Source: Dromiciops gliroides
Lineage: Eukaryota > Chordata > Mammalia > Microbiotheria > Microbiotheriidae
Direction: 5' to 3'
Assembly: GCF_019393635.1 (NCBI RefSeq)
Contig: NC_057867.1
Span: 66,281,492-66,345,491, forward strand
Length of the DNA: 64,000 nucleotides
Shown: positions 32,190-42,929 of the stretch, piece after piece
Numbering within the stretch: position 1 is the first letter of the stretch
Layout: each line of letters opens with the position of its first letter
Translations under genes and position numbers: made by a program
The notes under the pieces: model-generated
Database searches by the model: none
Told to the model about the DNA's origin: nothing
What the model saw: the letters and a program-made list of their open reading frames with translations, nothing else

Positions 32190-32671
32190 AAGAATGCTTG
32201 ACACGTGTGGTCATCAGTGCTTTAGGTGAAGATCTCCAAGGAGAGACAGCCACTGCCTCCCTCTGCACTGACAGGCCTAAGTGTGCCCTCTTGGCAGCTT
32301 TCCCTCCTTCCTCTCTTCCAAAAGACAGTGACAGAGATTACGTTCCCACCAAGAAATTGGTCCAATCTGGGTTGATCTCCCAGATAAAGCAACAATGGAG
32401 AAAAGTCAATCCCTGGGTTTGGACTCAGAGGTCCTGGGTTCAAATCACTGACAAACTGGAGCTAGTTCAAAAGAAGGCAATGCAAATGGAATGATCCAAG
32501 GAACTGACCAAGAGGAGAAAAGACTGGGTGGGGGGCGCAGCATGGTCACTATTTCCAAGTATTTCAAGGGCTATCTGGTGATAGAGCCATTAGTCTTTTT
32601 ATTCTGCTTGGCCCTTCAGGGCAAACAAGGAGCCAGGGTGGTGGTGATGATGGCAAGGAAGACAATTCGAT

Positions 32672-32725
32672 TCAGCAAAAAAAAAATTGTTAAGAACCTA
32701 CTATGTGCAAGGTACTGTGCTAGGC
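32672..32725 (-). repeat. L2 3' tip, antisense
   Basis: TTAAGAACCTACTATGTGCA and GGTACTGTGCTAGGC. Confidence 0.7.
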
Positions 32726-32749
32726 TCCAGAAAAACTGACCAAAGTCCA

Positions 32750-32885
32750 AACAGTCCCAGTTTGTGTTTCCTTGGCCAAGTCCCTTCTTCTTCTCTCTGA
32801 GCTTCAGGTTCCTTATTTGTCAAATGAGGAGGTTGGAGGAGATGACCATTAAAATCCCTTCCTACTTGGTATCTGATAAACCACC
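32750..32885 (+). repeat. MIR, sense
   Basis: CTTGGCCAAGTCCCTTCTTC, then TTATTTGTCAAATGAGGAGG. Confidence 0.7.
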
Positions 32886-32899
32886 CTGAGGGGGAACTG

Positions 32900-33419
32900 A
32901 CTCTGAAGCTACTTCCTGAGTGAACCATAGGGAAGGGGGTAGGAAAAGGAGGAGGCAGAGCTGGGGGTGAATCTTCTCTCATGGAGGCCCCTGTCTCAGA
33001 CTATTTCTTTTCACCAGCCTTTCCAACATATTTTGGAAAAGCTTAGACACAAAGGAAATGTGCTGACAGTCCCAGGCAGGCCTGGAGCATGTGAAGCCTG
33101 AGAAAGTTAGCTGCCCAGCTGGCCCAGGGGCCTTTAATCACTGGGGAGGAGAAGTGGGGGAATTTTAGCTGGAGAGAGGGCTCTAGCCCAGCCTTTGGTC
33201 CCCTAGATGTCCCATCTACCCCTGAGGCCTCTGCTGAGGAAAGGGAGGGTCAAGGGGTCACGGGAAGGGAAAGGTGAGCTTTGGAGTTTGAGAGGTGACT
33301 CTGAGGGCTTAGCACCTGGCACTGGGTACCACTGCCTGAAGGACTTTCTGAGGCAAAAGGCCAGAGTAGGAGAACAGAGAAGATGAGTTAGTCAGACAGA
33401 GGAATCACTGTGTGTGGTA
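32900..33419. other. No gene recognised
   Basis: G-rich, unique-looking sequence between MIR and SINE copies. No credible coding frame or splice pattern was seen. Confidence 0.4.
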
Positions 33420-33431
33420 GAAAGAGAACTT

Positions 33432-33579
33432 CGGGGGAGCAGCTAGGTGGTGCAGTGGAGAGAGCACTGGCCCTAGAATCAGGAGGACCTGAGTTCAAAT
33501 CCAGCATCAGACACTTAACACTTACTAGCTGTGTGACCCTGGGCAAGTCGCTTAACCCCAATTGCCTCACTAAAAAAAG
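33432..33579 (+). mobile_element. tRNA-derived SINE, type A
   Basis: Duplication GAAAGAGAACTT at 33420-33431 and 33580-33591. It split a MIR (GGAGTCAAAAGAGCTGGGTT continues after it). Confidence 0.93.
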
Positions 33580-33589
33580 GAAAGAGAAC

Positions 33590-33760
33590 TTGGAGTCAAA
33601 AGAGCTGGGTTCAAGACCCAGCTTGGCCATTAACTCATTGTATGACCTTGAGCTAGTCCCTTTCCCCATCTGGGCCCCAGTTTGCTCCTCTGTGAAATGA
33701 GTGAGTTGGATTGCAGACCCCCTAGGTACCTTAAAGCAGACACTCTGTGATTTGCAAAGT
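33590..33760 (+). repeat. MIR, sense
   Basis: GGTTCAAGACCCAGCTTGGC, TATGACCTTGAGCTAGTCCC and GAAATGAGTGAGTTGGATTG. Confidence 0.8.
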
Positions 33761-34190
33761 AGGATAGGGCTTTAGAATTGGAACTGTGCAAGTGGGTTTG
33801 CTTTGGATCACAGTGGTATTGAGGGAAATCTGGGGAGACACCATTGGAAACCATGAGCAGGTCCTCCCACGCTCCTCTTCCATAAAATGAAGGGGTCAAA
33901 CTGCATGATCTCAAGGGCTCTTCTACCTCTAGACCCTTGAAGCTATCCAAGTCAGTCAAACTATCCATGGCTGGGTATGACAGCCCACTACTGGCACAAT
34001 TGGGGAGGCAGTGACTGCTGCTACATTTTAGCGCTGGTGGATCTGGGCTTTACAGTGAACATGAAACTGAGTGTTTGGAAGAGCTAGAGAACCAGATAGC
34101 CTGGTAAGACTTCTTACTGTACAACCATGTAACTCTGGTTTTCCCTGGGTACAGAGGTGTGCTTGTAAGTATTTAACAACCAGCTCTTTT

Positions 34191-34773
34191 TAAAAAGCAT
34201 GTTACATTTTAGGCAGTATTGTCATTTTTACTATATTAGCTCTGCCTATCCATGAGCAATTGATATCTTTCCAATTATTTAGATCTGATTTGATTTGTGT
34301 GAAGAGTGTTTGGTAGTTGTGTTCATAGAGTTCCTGGGTTTGTCTTGGCAAGTAGACTCCCAGGTATTTTATATTACCTACCGTTACTTTAAATGGAATT
34401 TCTCTTTCTATCTCTTGCTGCTGGACTTTGTTGGTCATGTATAGAAATGCTGATGATTTATGTGGATTTATTTTATATCCTGCTACTTTGCTAAAGTTGT
34501 TAATTGTTTCAAGTAATTTTTGACTTGATTCTCGAGGATTCCTTAAGTATACCATCATATCATCTGCAAAGAGTGATAGTTTTGTTTCCTCCTTGCCTAT
34601 TCTAATTCCTTTAATTCCTTTCTCTTCTCTGATTGCTAAAGCTAACATTTCTAGAACAATATTAAATAATAGGGGTGATAATGGACATCCCTGTTTCACC
34701 CCTGATCTTATTGGGAAGGCCTCTAATTTATCTCCATTGAATATAATACTTGTAAAAAGCATGTTACATTTTA
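34191..34773 (-). mobile_element. Internal L1 ORF2 piece with target duplication and no poly(A)
   Basis: The body is 34212-34752, 541 bases. It equals positions 11874-12414 of the large L1 in reverse complement, with equal length and few changes. The reading frame stays open through [11 protein letters not shown] and FADDMMVYL; about five residues differ from the large L1. It is flanked by an exact 21-bp duplication (34191-34211 and 34753-34773). No A tail, 3' UTR or ORF2 ends are present. The pre-insertion site reads TTTT/AAAA on the sense strand of the insert, the L1 endonuclease pattern. L1 bases TAAA at the 3' junction overlap the target. Confidence 0.92.
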
Positions 34774-34884
34774 AAATTTAATCTTCATTATTAATATTTT
34801 CTCCATCACTTCTGAGGTATAAATGTTTACCCTGAAAATTTAACAATCAGCTCTCAAGAGCCTGTCCAGCTGGCTCCAGAACCC

Positions 34885-34887
<3 letters not shown>

Positions 34888-34913
<26 letters not shown>
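34888..34913. repeat. (GT)n microsatellite
   Basis: About 12 uninterrupted GT units. Confidence 0.95.
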
Positions 34914-34917
<4 letters not shown>

Positions 34918-34924
34918 TGTGTCA

Positions 34925-35310
34925 TTCGAGTCTCCTGCATTGAGCTATGCTGTCAGCTACCTGGCCTCTCTTACAAGGACCACCAAAAGTCTGGGTGATG
35001 AAAAAGGCAGTACAACCACCAAACTCCTTAGTCCTACCATGTAGCTTTCCATTGTCCTCTGGGTCACATGCAACTAGAATTCTGCCAGGATTGTGACATC
35101 CCATGATCCATAGCCACAGGGCATCACCAGGACAACATGAGTGTTAAGAAGAAGGGCTTTTGCTGCACGGAGACCCCTGGCATCACTGACAGTTCTGTGC
35201 AGCTTACCAAACATGACCCAACTTGTTCTCCTCCGCCATTGAGTTCTAGGTCCAATTCATTACCCACATGCAGAGCCCAAGATAGATATGTGTGTGTGTG
35301 TGTGTGTGTG
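34925..35310 (-). repeat. RTE-clade LINE fragment, antisense
   Basis: Reverse-strand reading shows HVGNELDLELNGGGEQVG (35225-35285), then YGSWDVT and TQRTMESYMVG (near 35035-35095). The order matches the RTE C-terminal half (YLG...RRAGW, then YGSETW, then QRAMERSMLG). Stops and shifts interrupt it. Confidence 0.65.
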
Positions 35311-35314
35311 TGCG
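35289..35314. repeat. (TG)n microsatellite
   Basis: About 11 TG units followed by GCGCACATGTGC, inside the RTE relic. Confidence 0.95.
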
Positions 35315-35560
35315 CACATGTGCATGTGCCTATGCATATACTTTCTAGTCCACACACACTGATGGACTAATTCAGCTGTCTGCCTGTCCCTCTACATGCC
35401 AGATTTCTGTGCAATGTGAATTTCATCTACTTCTTCTTGTCTGGGGCTTGATTCAATGAGTACAATATCACCTGTGGATGGGGACATTTAGAAAAGCTTG
35501 TCATCCCTATTGTGATTACTGAACAGTTATTTCCAGTCACACCTGTCATAAAAGCTTGTA

Positions 35561-35707
35561 GGGGCAGCTAGGTGGCTCAGTAGATAGAGCACCGGCCCTG
35601 GATTCAGGAGGATCTGAGTTCAGATCCGACCTTAGACACTTAACAATTAGTAGTTGTGTGACCCTAAGCAAGTCACTTAACCCCAATTGCCTCACCCCCC
35701 CCAAAAA
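35561..35707 (+). mobile_element. tRNA-derived SINE, A-like
   Basis: Duplication AAAGCTTGTA at 35551-35560 and 35708-35717. It mixes a GATTCAGGAG middle (B) with a CAATTGCCTCAC end (A). Confidence 0.92.
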
Positions 35708-35766
35708 AAAGCTTGTAAAAATTTATAAAATACATAGAATGAGATATTTGAGATATAAATATTTTT

Positions 35767-36003
35767 TGTTGTTGTTCAGTCATGCCTGACTCTGTGACCC
35801 CATTTTGGGTGTTCTTAGCAAAGATACTGACGTGGTTTGCCATGTCCTTCTCCAGCTCATTTTACAGATGAGGAAACCGAAGCAAACAGGGTCAAGTCCA
35901 GGGTCACACAGCTAGGAAGTGTCTGAGGCCAGATTTGAACTCAGGAAGAGGAGTCTTCCTGACTCCATGCCAGACGCTCTATCCACTCTGCCACCTTGCT
36001 GCC
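35767..36003 (-). mobile_element. Mar1-type SINE, antisense
   Basis: TTGTTGTTGTTCAGTCATGC, CTCCAGCTCATTTTACAGAT, and the tRNA-like end CACTCTGCCACCTTGCTGCC. Its head half is shared with the second arm of the inverted duplication. Confidence 0.9.
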
Positions 36004-36277
36004 CAAATACATTTTATATATTTATATTCTGATAGGTGGGAGTCACTGTAGTAACATAAGGGATAGGGTGCTAGGAAGCTTGAAGCCCGGAAGATCTGGG
36101 TTCAAATCCTCCTTTTGATATTTTCTGAGTTAATGTGTGGCCACTTATGTATGTGTTAGTGCCTCTTCTTTCTCTTTGAGTTTGACACCACTGGTTGAAG
36201 TCATAGAAGGGCTGCTATCCGCATTGGTGAAGGGAGTTCCCACACTGAGAATTCCTCAGGTTGATCCTTCAAGCATA
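35918..36277 (+). repeat. Inverted duplication, left arm
   Basis: About 350 bases match 38477-39003 in reverse complement. The match crosses the junction between a Mar1 head and a CORE-type SINE. Over about 230 bases (36040-36270) I count about 14 differences by eye. Confidence 0.85.
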
Positions 36278-36324
36278 TTTTGGTGACTTTGTTGTTCTTG
36301 TTCTTTTTGTCGTTTTGGACCAGA

Positions 36325-36485
36325 CCTCGGATTTCATTTTATAGGAAACTGCTGATGAGAAAACTTCCTCTACCCATTGCAGACAGGTACCTTCTTAGCA
36401 AACTTTTGTCTTGGAGAGTTGTCTGGGGGCACTGAGAGGTTAAGTGACCTATTACAGATCGTGCTTGATAAATTTTTATTTGTCA
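36325..36485 (-). repeat. Older CORE-type SINE, antisense
   Basis: CTCTACCCATTGCAGACAGG, TTGGAGAGTTGTCTGGGGGC and GAGAGGTTAAGTGACC; related to 25270 and 55070. Confidence 0.7.
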
Positions 36486-36520
36486 AAAATAGAATTCTTT
36501 ATTAAGAACAACTTATTCTG

Positions 36521-36676
36521 GGGGCAGCTAGGTGGCGCAGTGGATAAAGCACCGGCCCTGGATTCAGGAGGACCTGAGTTCGGGTCCGGCCTCTGACATT
36601 TGACACTTACTAGCTGTGTGACCTTGGGCAAGTCACTTAACCCTCATTGCCCCACAAACAAAACCAAATCAAACCT
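36521..36676 (+). mobile_element. tRNA-derived SINE, type B
   Basis: Short duplication TTATTCTG at 36513-36520 and 36677-36684. Confidence 0.9.
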
Positions 36677-36899
36677 TTATTCTGTATTATTATAATTTGT
36701 CTATGTGTTCCAGCCCCCTCACACCCTACTAATTCTGGCTGGCTCATGGGAGTTAGAGCTACCTGGAAGAGACTTTAGAGGCAACCCAGGCCACCTTTCC
36801 TGGTACCCAGAGGAATTAAATAAACTTCCCGAGGTCATCTAGATCCAAGCAGCAGAGCCAAGATCCCACCAAACCTAATGGTCTATGTCTCCACAAGAT

Positions 36900-38030
36900 G
36901 AGGGAAGATTTGAATAGGGTTCCAAGTGCGTCAGAAACCAAATCCGTCCCTACTAAGAGCCTGGTCTTTAATCACCTTTGGTTTGGGATTATCAACACCC
37001 AGAAAGTGTGGTCATCCTCACAGGATCTGCAAATTCCAGCTGGAACCCCTGACTAACAGCATCCACACAAACCCCACATATGCTCTCCCTTCATACCCAA
37101 CTCCCCCAATGTTCCCTGGAGCAAGGTTTGCTGGGTGCTTTTAGGGTGGATTTGTTTGTTGTTTCTGCTTTTTTCCTACCTGCAGGTCGATCTAAACACT
37201 TTGGTGGTTTCTAGATCTCTTGCCCACGGCCCACCTCCTCTTTCAGAGTGTGGAGTTGTTAGTGCTCGAAGTTTCTCCTCCACTATAACTGAAAAACGAT
37301 TTTCCTTCCTACTTTCCTTCTTTCCTTCCTTTTTTCCTTCCTTCCCTCCCTTTTAAATTTTCTTCCTTTTCCCTTGCTGTTTTGCTACTCTTTAACATCC
37401 ATTCTCCATCAGAAGACATGCATATTCAAATACACCCACAAGAATAAAAGAACCAAAGAATGATCACATCTATGACGCTGCTCAAAGCCTGGGAGGCTTT
37501 ATAATACATAATATATTGTAGATTATATACATAATAAAAGCAGGAATTTGGAACAAAGGATTGAGGTGAAAGGCAATGCTTTGTGCCAGTTCTAGCTAGA
37601 GGTTTTTGTTCCTTGCTTTTCCCCATTCCTTTCATTTGCATGGGACACCAAAAGAATCTGGGGTTTGAGGAAACCTGGTGGCCTCAGACCCAATCTTTTA
37701 TTAGTTTGCTTAAAGAGCAGTGCCCAAAACAATGCCGAAGGGGTACACATTGGCAATCAGAAATTTAGTGGGATATACAATGACTTTCTAACCTGAAGTC
37801 AGATAGAGGCTTGGGATAGAGACAGGCATTATTTATGCAGCAGCAGAAGAAAGGTTAAAAGTTTTAATAGCTATAACCACCTCTGAGCTGGCTTGCTAGT
37901 TTCTTTTCCAAAAGAGCTTAGTCCCCCAAGGTAAAGACCCTTTTTATGGGGAGAGGGGGAAAAAAACAGCCAACCACAACCAACACTCTGAAAACTGACC
38001 ATTTCCTTGCCCTTATGGGGAGAAAAGTAT
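36900..38030. other. No gene recognised
   Basis: Includes a TTCC-rich tract at 37308-37352. An acceptor-like site (TTTTTTCCTACCTGCAG, ending about 37186) leads into an open stretch, but no donor or domain was found. Confidence 0.4.
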
Positions 38031-38044
38031 CTGAGGAGTTTTTC

Positions 38045-38205
38045 CTCTAATCTGATACTGGGTGTCTGTAACGTTTACTTTACTAGCTATGTGACCCTTA
38101 ACCTGTTTCCCTCAGTTCATCTGGAAAATGGGAATCATTAATAGCACCTACCTCACAGGGTTGTTGATCAAATGAGATAATAATTGTAAAGTGCATAGTA
38201 GATAC
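38045..38205 (+). repeat. MIR, sense
   Basis: GCTATGTGACCCTTAACCTG, CACCTACCTCACAGGGTTGT and AATTGTAAAGTGCATAGTAG. Confidence 0.8.
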
Positions 38206-38335
38206 CACACTGTATGTATGCATGTATGTGCATAAATATATGTGTAAATATACATATATACATATAATTATATATGTATGCATATATGGGTGCATATACA
38301 TCCATCCATATATGCATACATGCATACACGTACTC
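38206..38335. repeat. TATG/CATA-rich simple repeat
   Basis: Imperfect alternating TATGCATG/TATACATA runs. Open frames over it are Tyr/Ile/His artefacts. Confidence 0.9.
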
Positions 38336-38476
38336 TTTCAAGAGAGCTTGATCATCTGGCCTCTAAGTTACAAGAGAGATGAGAGAGCCCTCTTTTCCTC
38401 TACAGCATCTTAGCTGAGAACTGTACTCTGCCTGAAGCCAGAAGCAGAAAGAAGCCTCAGAACTGTGTGCTGGGCA

Positions 38477-39003
38477 CAGAAGGATCAACCTGGGCAATTC
38501 TCAGTGTGGGAACTCCCTTCACCAATGCAGATGGCAGCCCATCTATGACTTCAACTAGTGGTGTCAAACTCAAGGAGCAAGAAGAGGCACTAACACATAC
38601 ATAAGTGGCCACACATTAACTCAGAAAATATCAAAGGGAGGATATGCACCCAGATCTTCTGGGCTTCAAGCTTCCTAGCACCCTATCCCTTATGTTACTA
38701 CACTGACTCCTATCTATCAAAATATAAGTATATAGGGGCAGCTAGGTGGCGAAGTGGTTAGAGCACCAGCCTTGGAGTCAGGAGTACCTGAGTTCAAATT
38801 CGGTCTCAGACACTTAACACTTACTACCTGTGTGACCCTGGGCAAGTCACTTAACCCCAATTGCCTCACTAAAAAAAAAAGAAAGAAAGAAAGAAAGAAA
38901 ATATAAGTATATAAAATGTATTTGGGCAGCAAGGTGGGAGAGTGGATAGAGCGTCTGGCCTGAACTCAGGAAATCTGGCCTCAGACACTTACTAGCCAGG
39001 TGA
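38477..39003 (-). repeat. Inverted duplication, right arm (with a later SINE)
   Basis: Reverse complement of 35918-36277. A SINE (38735-38897) with its own target duplication interrupts this arm only. Confidence 0.85.
38735..38897 (+). mobile_element. tRNA-derived SINE, type A
   Basis: Duplication AAAATATAAGTATATA at 38719-38734 and 38898-38913; GAAA-repeat tail. Confidence 0.95.
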
Positions 39004-39084
39004 TCCTAAGATCATCTGTGTAAATGGGATGAGGACTAATCACTGTATTTGTTGGGGTCCTTAATCTAGTCTGAAAAATGAGGG

Positions 39085-39275
39085 TGTTGAATGAGAAAAT
39101 CTCTCAAGTCTCTTTCGGCTCTCATATTCTGTATTCTAAGGTTCCTTCTAGCTCTGACATTCAACGTCCTAAGACCCCTCTTGGCTCTGACAATAAGTGT
39201 TCTAAGTCCCTTCTCAGCTCTGATGGTTTATGTTCTAAGGTTCCTCCCAGCTCTGATAGCCTAGGTCCTATAATT
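39085..39275 (+). repeat. 33-bp tandem repeat, about five units
   Basis: Each unit reads roughly GTTCTAAGGTTCC-TT-AGCTCTGACATT, the tail box of MIR-type repeats. Exact 33-base spacing holds over at least four units. The 11-residue periodic open frame here follows from this and is not a gene. Confidence 0.88.
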
Positions 39276-39394
39276 TCTTTTCAAGCCATCAAAATGTACC
39301 CACAATGTACTTGGACACATTAAGCCCCCCACCCAAAATCTGGCCATGCCAGTGCTCCTGAGCTCCTGCAGAGAACATTTGGGGAAGAGATGCA

Positions 39395-39434
39395 ATGAGT
39401 GAGTGAGTGTGAGTGTGAGTGTGAGTGTGTGTGT
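39395..39434. repeat. (GTGAGT)n / (GT)n simple repeat
   Basis: Repeated GTGAGT units then GTGTGTG. Confidence 0.9.
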
Positions 39435-40110
39435 GCCAAGTTCAGCCTTCATCCTTCTCCTGACCCTGAGAAGTAGTCAGTCTTCAAGTATCTCTCACTA
39501 CCTCTGAAGCTTTATGCTCAAAGAAGCTCCAGTCCTTTCCCCACCCCTGGCACTGCTCAAGGTCACAGAGAAACTGCATAGAGGCAGTAAAATGCTAAAC
39601 ACCCTCCTCCCTCCCATCCCTTGGGTTGGATTTGGGAAGTTCTGGACAATGGCTGATGCTGTGCCCTAATGTTCCGAATTAGGGGGTTTGAGCAGCCAGA
39701 TTACAGGGCTTCACTTTCACACCAGCCTTAACAAGCTGGAAATGGGTTTCCCAGAGAGTGAAAGCAAGATGCTAATTTGAAATGGAAAGGGCTTGGAATT
39801 TTACTGGAATTTTAAAAATAGCCAGCCTGAAAGTACAGACACACAGTGATTTCTTGTGTTTTCCTTGTGTTTTATACTTTTCAAAGAGTTTTCATATCTA
39901 TTTTCACTTGAGTTCTTTAAAAACAAACAAGCAAAAAACAATAAACTCTGTGGGGTAGGTAGCAAGTTTCCTGTCACTGTAGAGAATCAAGCCGCTGCTT
40001 AGGGAGATTGTAGATATTCAAATAAGGGTTGAAATTCACACAAGATTATAGGATTTAGACACAAAAGGGGCCTTAGATATATAAGAGTCCAGAGATTATT
40101 ACCCTTTTTG
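39435..40110. other. No gene recognised
   Basis: Unique-looking sequence; nothing coding or structured was found. Confidence 0.4.
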
Positions 40111-40114
40111 TATA

Positions 40115-40262
40115 ACCGGCTTCCTCTGGCAGTCTGACAAAACCTATGGACTCCCTAGAAAAATGTTCTTAAGCATTTGAAATGTTTAAAAATACATAGA
40201 ATTCCCAGGGAAAATAATTGTGTTTGAAAGTAATGAAGTTATCAAGAAAAACAAATTCACAA
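40115..40262 (+). repeat. hAT-like non-autonomous family (copy 3, inverted)
   Basis: GGCAGTCTGACAAAACCTAT, GGACTCCCTAGAAAAATGTT and ATGTTTAAAAATACATAGAA match 19345-19550 in reverse. Confidence 0.55.
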
Positions 40263-40309
40263 AACCCCTGTAGGTCCGTGGATGCCAGGTTAGGTTACAA
40301 AATCCCTGC

Positions 40310-40445
40310 TGCAGTCCAGTCCTTTCATTTAACAAAGGAGGAAACTGAGGCCAAGAGAGAGGAGGTAACTTGCCAAAGTTCACACCTGCAGGGTGGGCAG
40401 ACGGTAAGCCCAGGCTTCAAATTCATTGCTCTTCCCACTATTCCA
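40310..40445 (-). repeat. MIR-type, antisense
   Basis: AAGGAGGAAACTGAGGCCAA, GAGGTAACTTGCCAAAGTTC. Confidence 0.75.
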
Positions 40446-41269
40446 CAGCTGTTAACAGAAGACTTCTGTAACAAGTGCCTTCAAACTCTAGAACTCTATG
40501 ATAAAGAAATTGAGCTCCAGAGACAGTAAAAGGCTTGCTTAAGATAACACAGGAAGTTAGTTGCAAAGATCTGGAGGGACAAGGGGGAGAGATATTTCAA
40601 ACAAAGGAAATGGACTGGAGGGAAGGAATTGGTCAGAAAATCTGTGGGGGGGTGTTAATAATCTCTGGACTATAATATCTCTACAGCCCCTGCCATGTCT
40701 AATCCTATGATCTTAAGTGCATTTCAACCCCTATTTTAATATCCATAATATCCCTAAGCAGAAGCTTGAATATCTTCAGTGACAGGAAACTTGCTACCTA
40801 TTCCACAGGGTTTATTGTTTTTAAGGGGCCAGGCCCATCTGCTAAACTGAAGAGCGTAATGTCTATCACTAGAGGAGGGCAGAGACGACGTCTAATTGTA
40901 TCTTCCTGCCCCCCTCCTCTTCAGTGCTCTTCACACAGCAGCTTCTTAATAAGTTTCTGATGAATGCAATGGAATTTTCCTCTGAAAAACTGTCAAAACT
41001 ATTTTCATCTGCCTGGGCTGGCTTAACATGAAGTGGCTTCAGCCACCAAAGCCAATCACTAGCTGAGAAGTATCTGTTGAGGCCCTTGTACACGCAGTGC
41101 ACTGTGCTAGGCTCCATGGGATTGCAAGGAGAGGTCCCTCACAACCTCTTGGGGAAGTGGCATATATACATATGAAAGGAGCCGGCAATGCTAGGCTGGG
41201 TGAGCATCGGGTGAGCAGCACAGGTACAGAGGCAAAGGTAAGTGAAGGGATCAAAAGAGACAGAGTGAG

Positions 41270-41575
41270 CAAAGCTATGTGCCAGGCACCGGGCTGCAAG
41301 CAAGGATGACAGTCTCTGCCCTGCCCTCAGAGAGCTTATGTCCTAATGGGAGAAGACAATACATAAAAGGATCCTAGAAGGCAGTGGGAGGAGAGAAGAG
41401 GGATGAGCAAGAGGACCAGGACGACCAGGAGACTATAAGAGCTGGTAGATGTGACTGCTGAGGGATGTCTCCATGGTCCTGGAGAACTTCTAGAAGAGGA
41501 AGGGAACACAGGACTGAAGAAGGGCCAAAACTGAGCCAGTTTTTGAAGAAAGGGAAGACCGTGGAGTTTGCATGA
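41270..41575 (-). repeat. L2 3' region, antisense
   Basis: GCCAGGCACCGGGCTGCAAG, TGCCCTCAGAGAGCTTATGT and AATGGGAGAAGACAATACAT. Confidence 0.75.
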
Positions 41576-41579
41576 TCAG

Positions 41580-41715
41580 CCATCAAGCTTGGCTTCGATT
41601 ACTGAGCAAATTCTAGAATGTATTATCTGAGACATGGCTGGTGACTGTCTAGAAAAGGAAGAGCCAGCTGGACTTCATCAAGACCAAGTCATGCCAGCCT
41701 TGAGCTGGTCCCTGC
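41580..41715 (+). repeat. L3/CR1 fragment, sense
   Basis: CTAGAAAAGGAAGAGCCAGC followed by AAGACCAAGTCATGCCAGCC, as in CR1/L3 upstream of the 3' end. Confidence 0.65.
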
Positions 41716-41939
41716 AAAGTAACCACAATGTGAGTAAGTGGAGAGGAGCTCTGAGGGCATTCCAGGTCATAGGAGATGGGGGCGGGGGTTAGGTGTGTGA
41801 GTAAAGGAAGTGAGACAGGAAAATGCAAAGGGGTCTACATGTTGGAGGACTGACTGACCACCATAGAGCAGAAGGCTTCTGGTAGGGAACTAGTCAGAGA
41901 AAGGGGGTGGGGAGTGTTCAGGGAGGACGTGCAGAGCCC

Positions 41940-42415
41940 TTTTCAGGGCTGCTCATCCATCTTTGGGATCCATCTTCACCCAACTCTTACCAGTGTCTCC
42001 AAGAAGCTGTAGCATGTGCAACGGCCACACCCTGGTAAAACCGTCTTGGCTGATAGGCTACACAACATGGAGGATAAGTACAGGCCTCCAACTCATCAGT
42101 GAGTAGAGGGATGTCTACCGCATGCATGTGAAGACTTTCTCCAGATGAGGACAATTTGTTCCAAGGGCCTTGAAAGCGGCTAAAGCAGGCACCGTGGAGT
42201 GCTTAGAGCTTTGTCAAATATCCGAGACACCAAGGTCATCCACTGCATCCTGGGCCATCACTGGTTGTCTTGACTTTTGGCCTGCCATTGGACTTAAATG
42301 ACTATGGAAGGCAGGCTGACAACTTTGTGCAATTCTGCCTCACTTAAATACAATTCACAGGCAAGTCAAGACATCGCCCTGTGAGGTCATTGGTCCTCTT
42401 CAAAAATGAAGGAGG
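41940..42415 (+). repeat. Marsupial repeat with RTE-like 3' end
   Basis: The right end GTGAGGTCATTGGTCCTCTT / CAAAAATGAAGGA matches the tail of the composite SINE at 23116 in reverse. The upstream 400 bases have no readable frame. It could be a decayed RTE 3' part or a long SINE. Confidence 0.5.
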
Positions 42416-42694
42416 GAAAAAAAGGAAAAAAATAAGACAAAACAAAAAAAGGAGGAGGAACTAGGTAGGTTGGATCACAGGATCTGGAGTTTGAAGCAAA
42501 ACTAAAGATTATCTAGGCCAACCACCTCAATAGACAAGGGAGGAGACTAAGAGGAAATGACTTATCTAAGGTCACACAGCTAGTGGAGGCAGGCTTCAAA
42601 CCCAAACCCTTTGACTCCAGAGCCAGTGTTCTTCCAGTTGGACTGAAGGCTGATTGTAGAAAGCCTTGAATGTTCCAGGCTCATGTTCCAGGAT

Positions 42695-42925
42695 TCTATG
42701 ACTTATATGACAATAATAACTATAATAATAGCTAGCATTTCTATAGCACTTTAAGGTTTGCAATTGATCTTCAAAACAACCCTGAGAGGCAGGTATTACT
42801 ATTACTATTATTATTATTATTATTAACATTTTATGGATGTGGAAACTGAGGTTCAGAGTAGTTAAGTGATTTGCCCAGGGTCACACAGCTAAGAGGTGGC
42901 CAAGGCAGGATTCCAACTATGACAT
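42695..42925 (-). repeat. MIR, antisense, with (TTA)n
   Basis: CTAGCATTTCTATAGCACTT, a (TTA)n run at about 42796-42826, GTGATTTGCCCAGGGTCACA. An older MIR piece lies just left (42530-42640). Confidence 0.85.
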
Positions 42926-42929
42926 GATG

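Noticed and set aside
32027-32494. 155-residue forward open frame
   Set aside because: The first third is a SINE, and the rest is unique or MIR-like without a domain.
34202-34762. 186-residue reverse-strand open frame as a gene
   Set aside because: It is a piece of L1 ORF2 (GCPLSP, FADD) bounded by a target duplication, with a few non-L1 residues at each end.
37135-37356. Terminal exon after the acceptor-like site at about 37186
   Set aside because: There is no donor, no poly(A) signal at a sensible distance, and the frame runs into a TTCC repeat.
38206-38335. Tyr/His-rich open frames on both strands
   Set aside because: Artefacts of the TATG/CATA simple repeat.
39078-39323. Periodic Ser-rich protein with 11-residue repeats
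   Set aside because: The period comes from the 33-bp tandem repeat. No other gene features are present.
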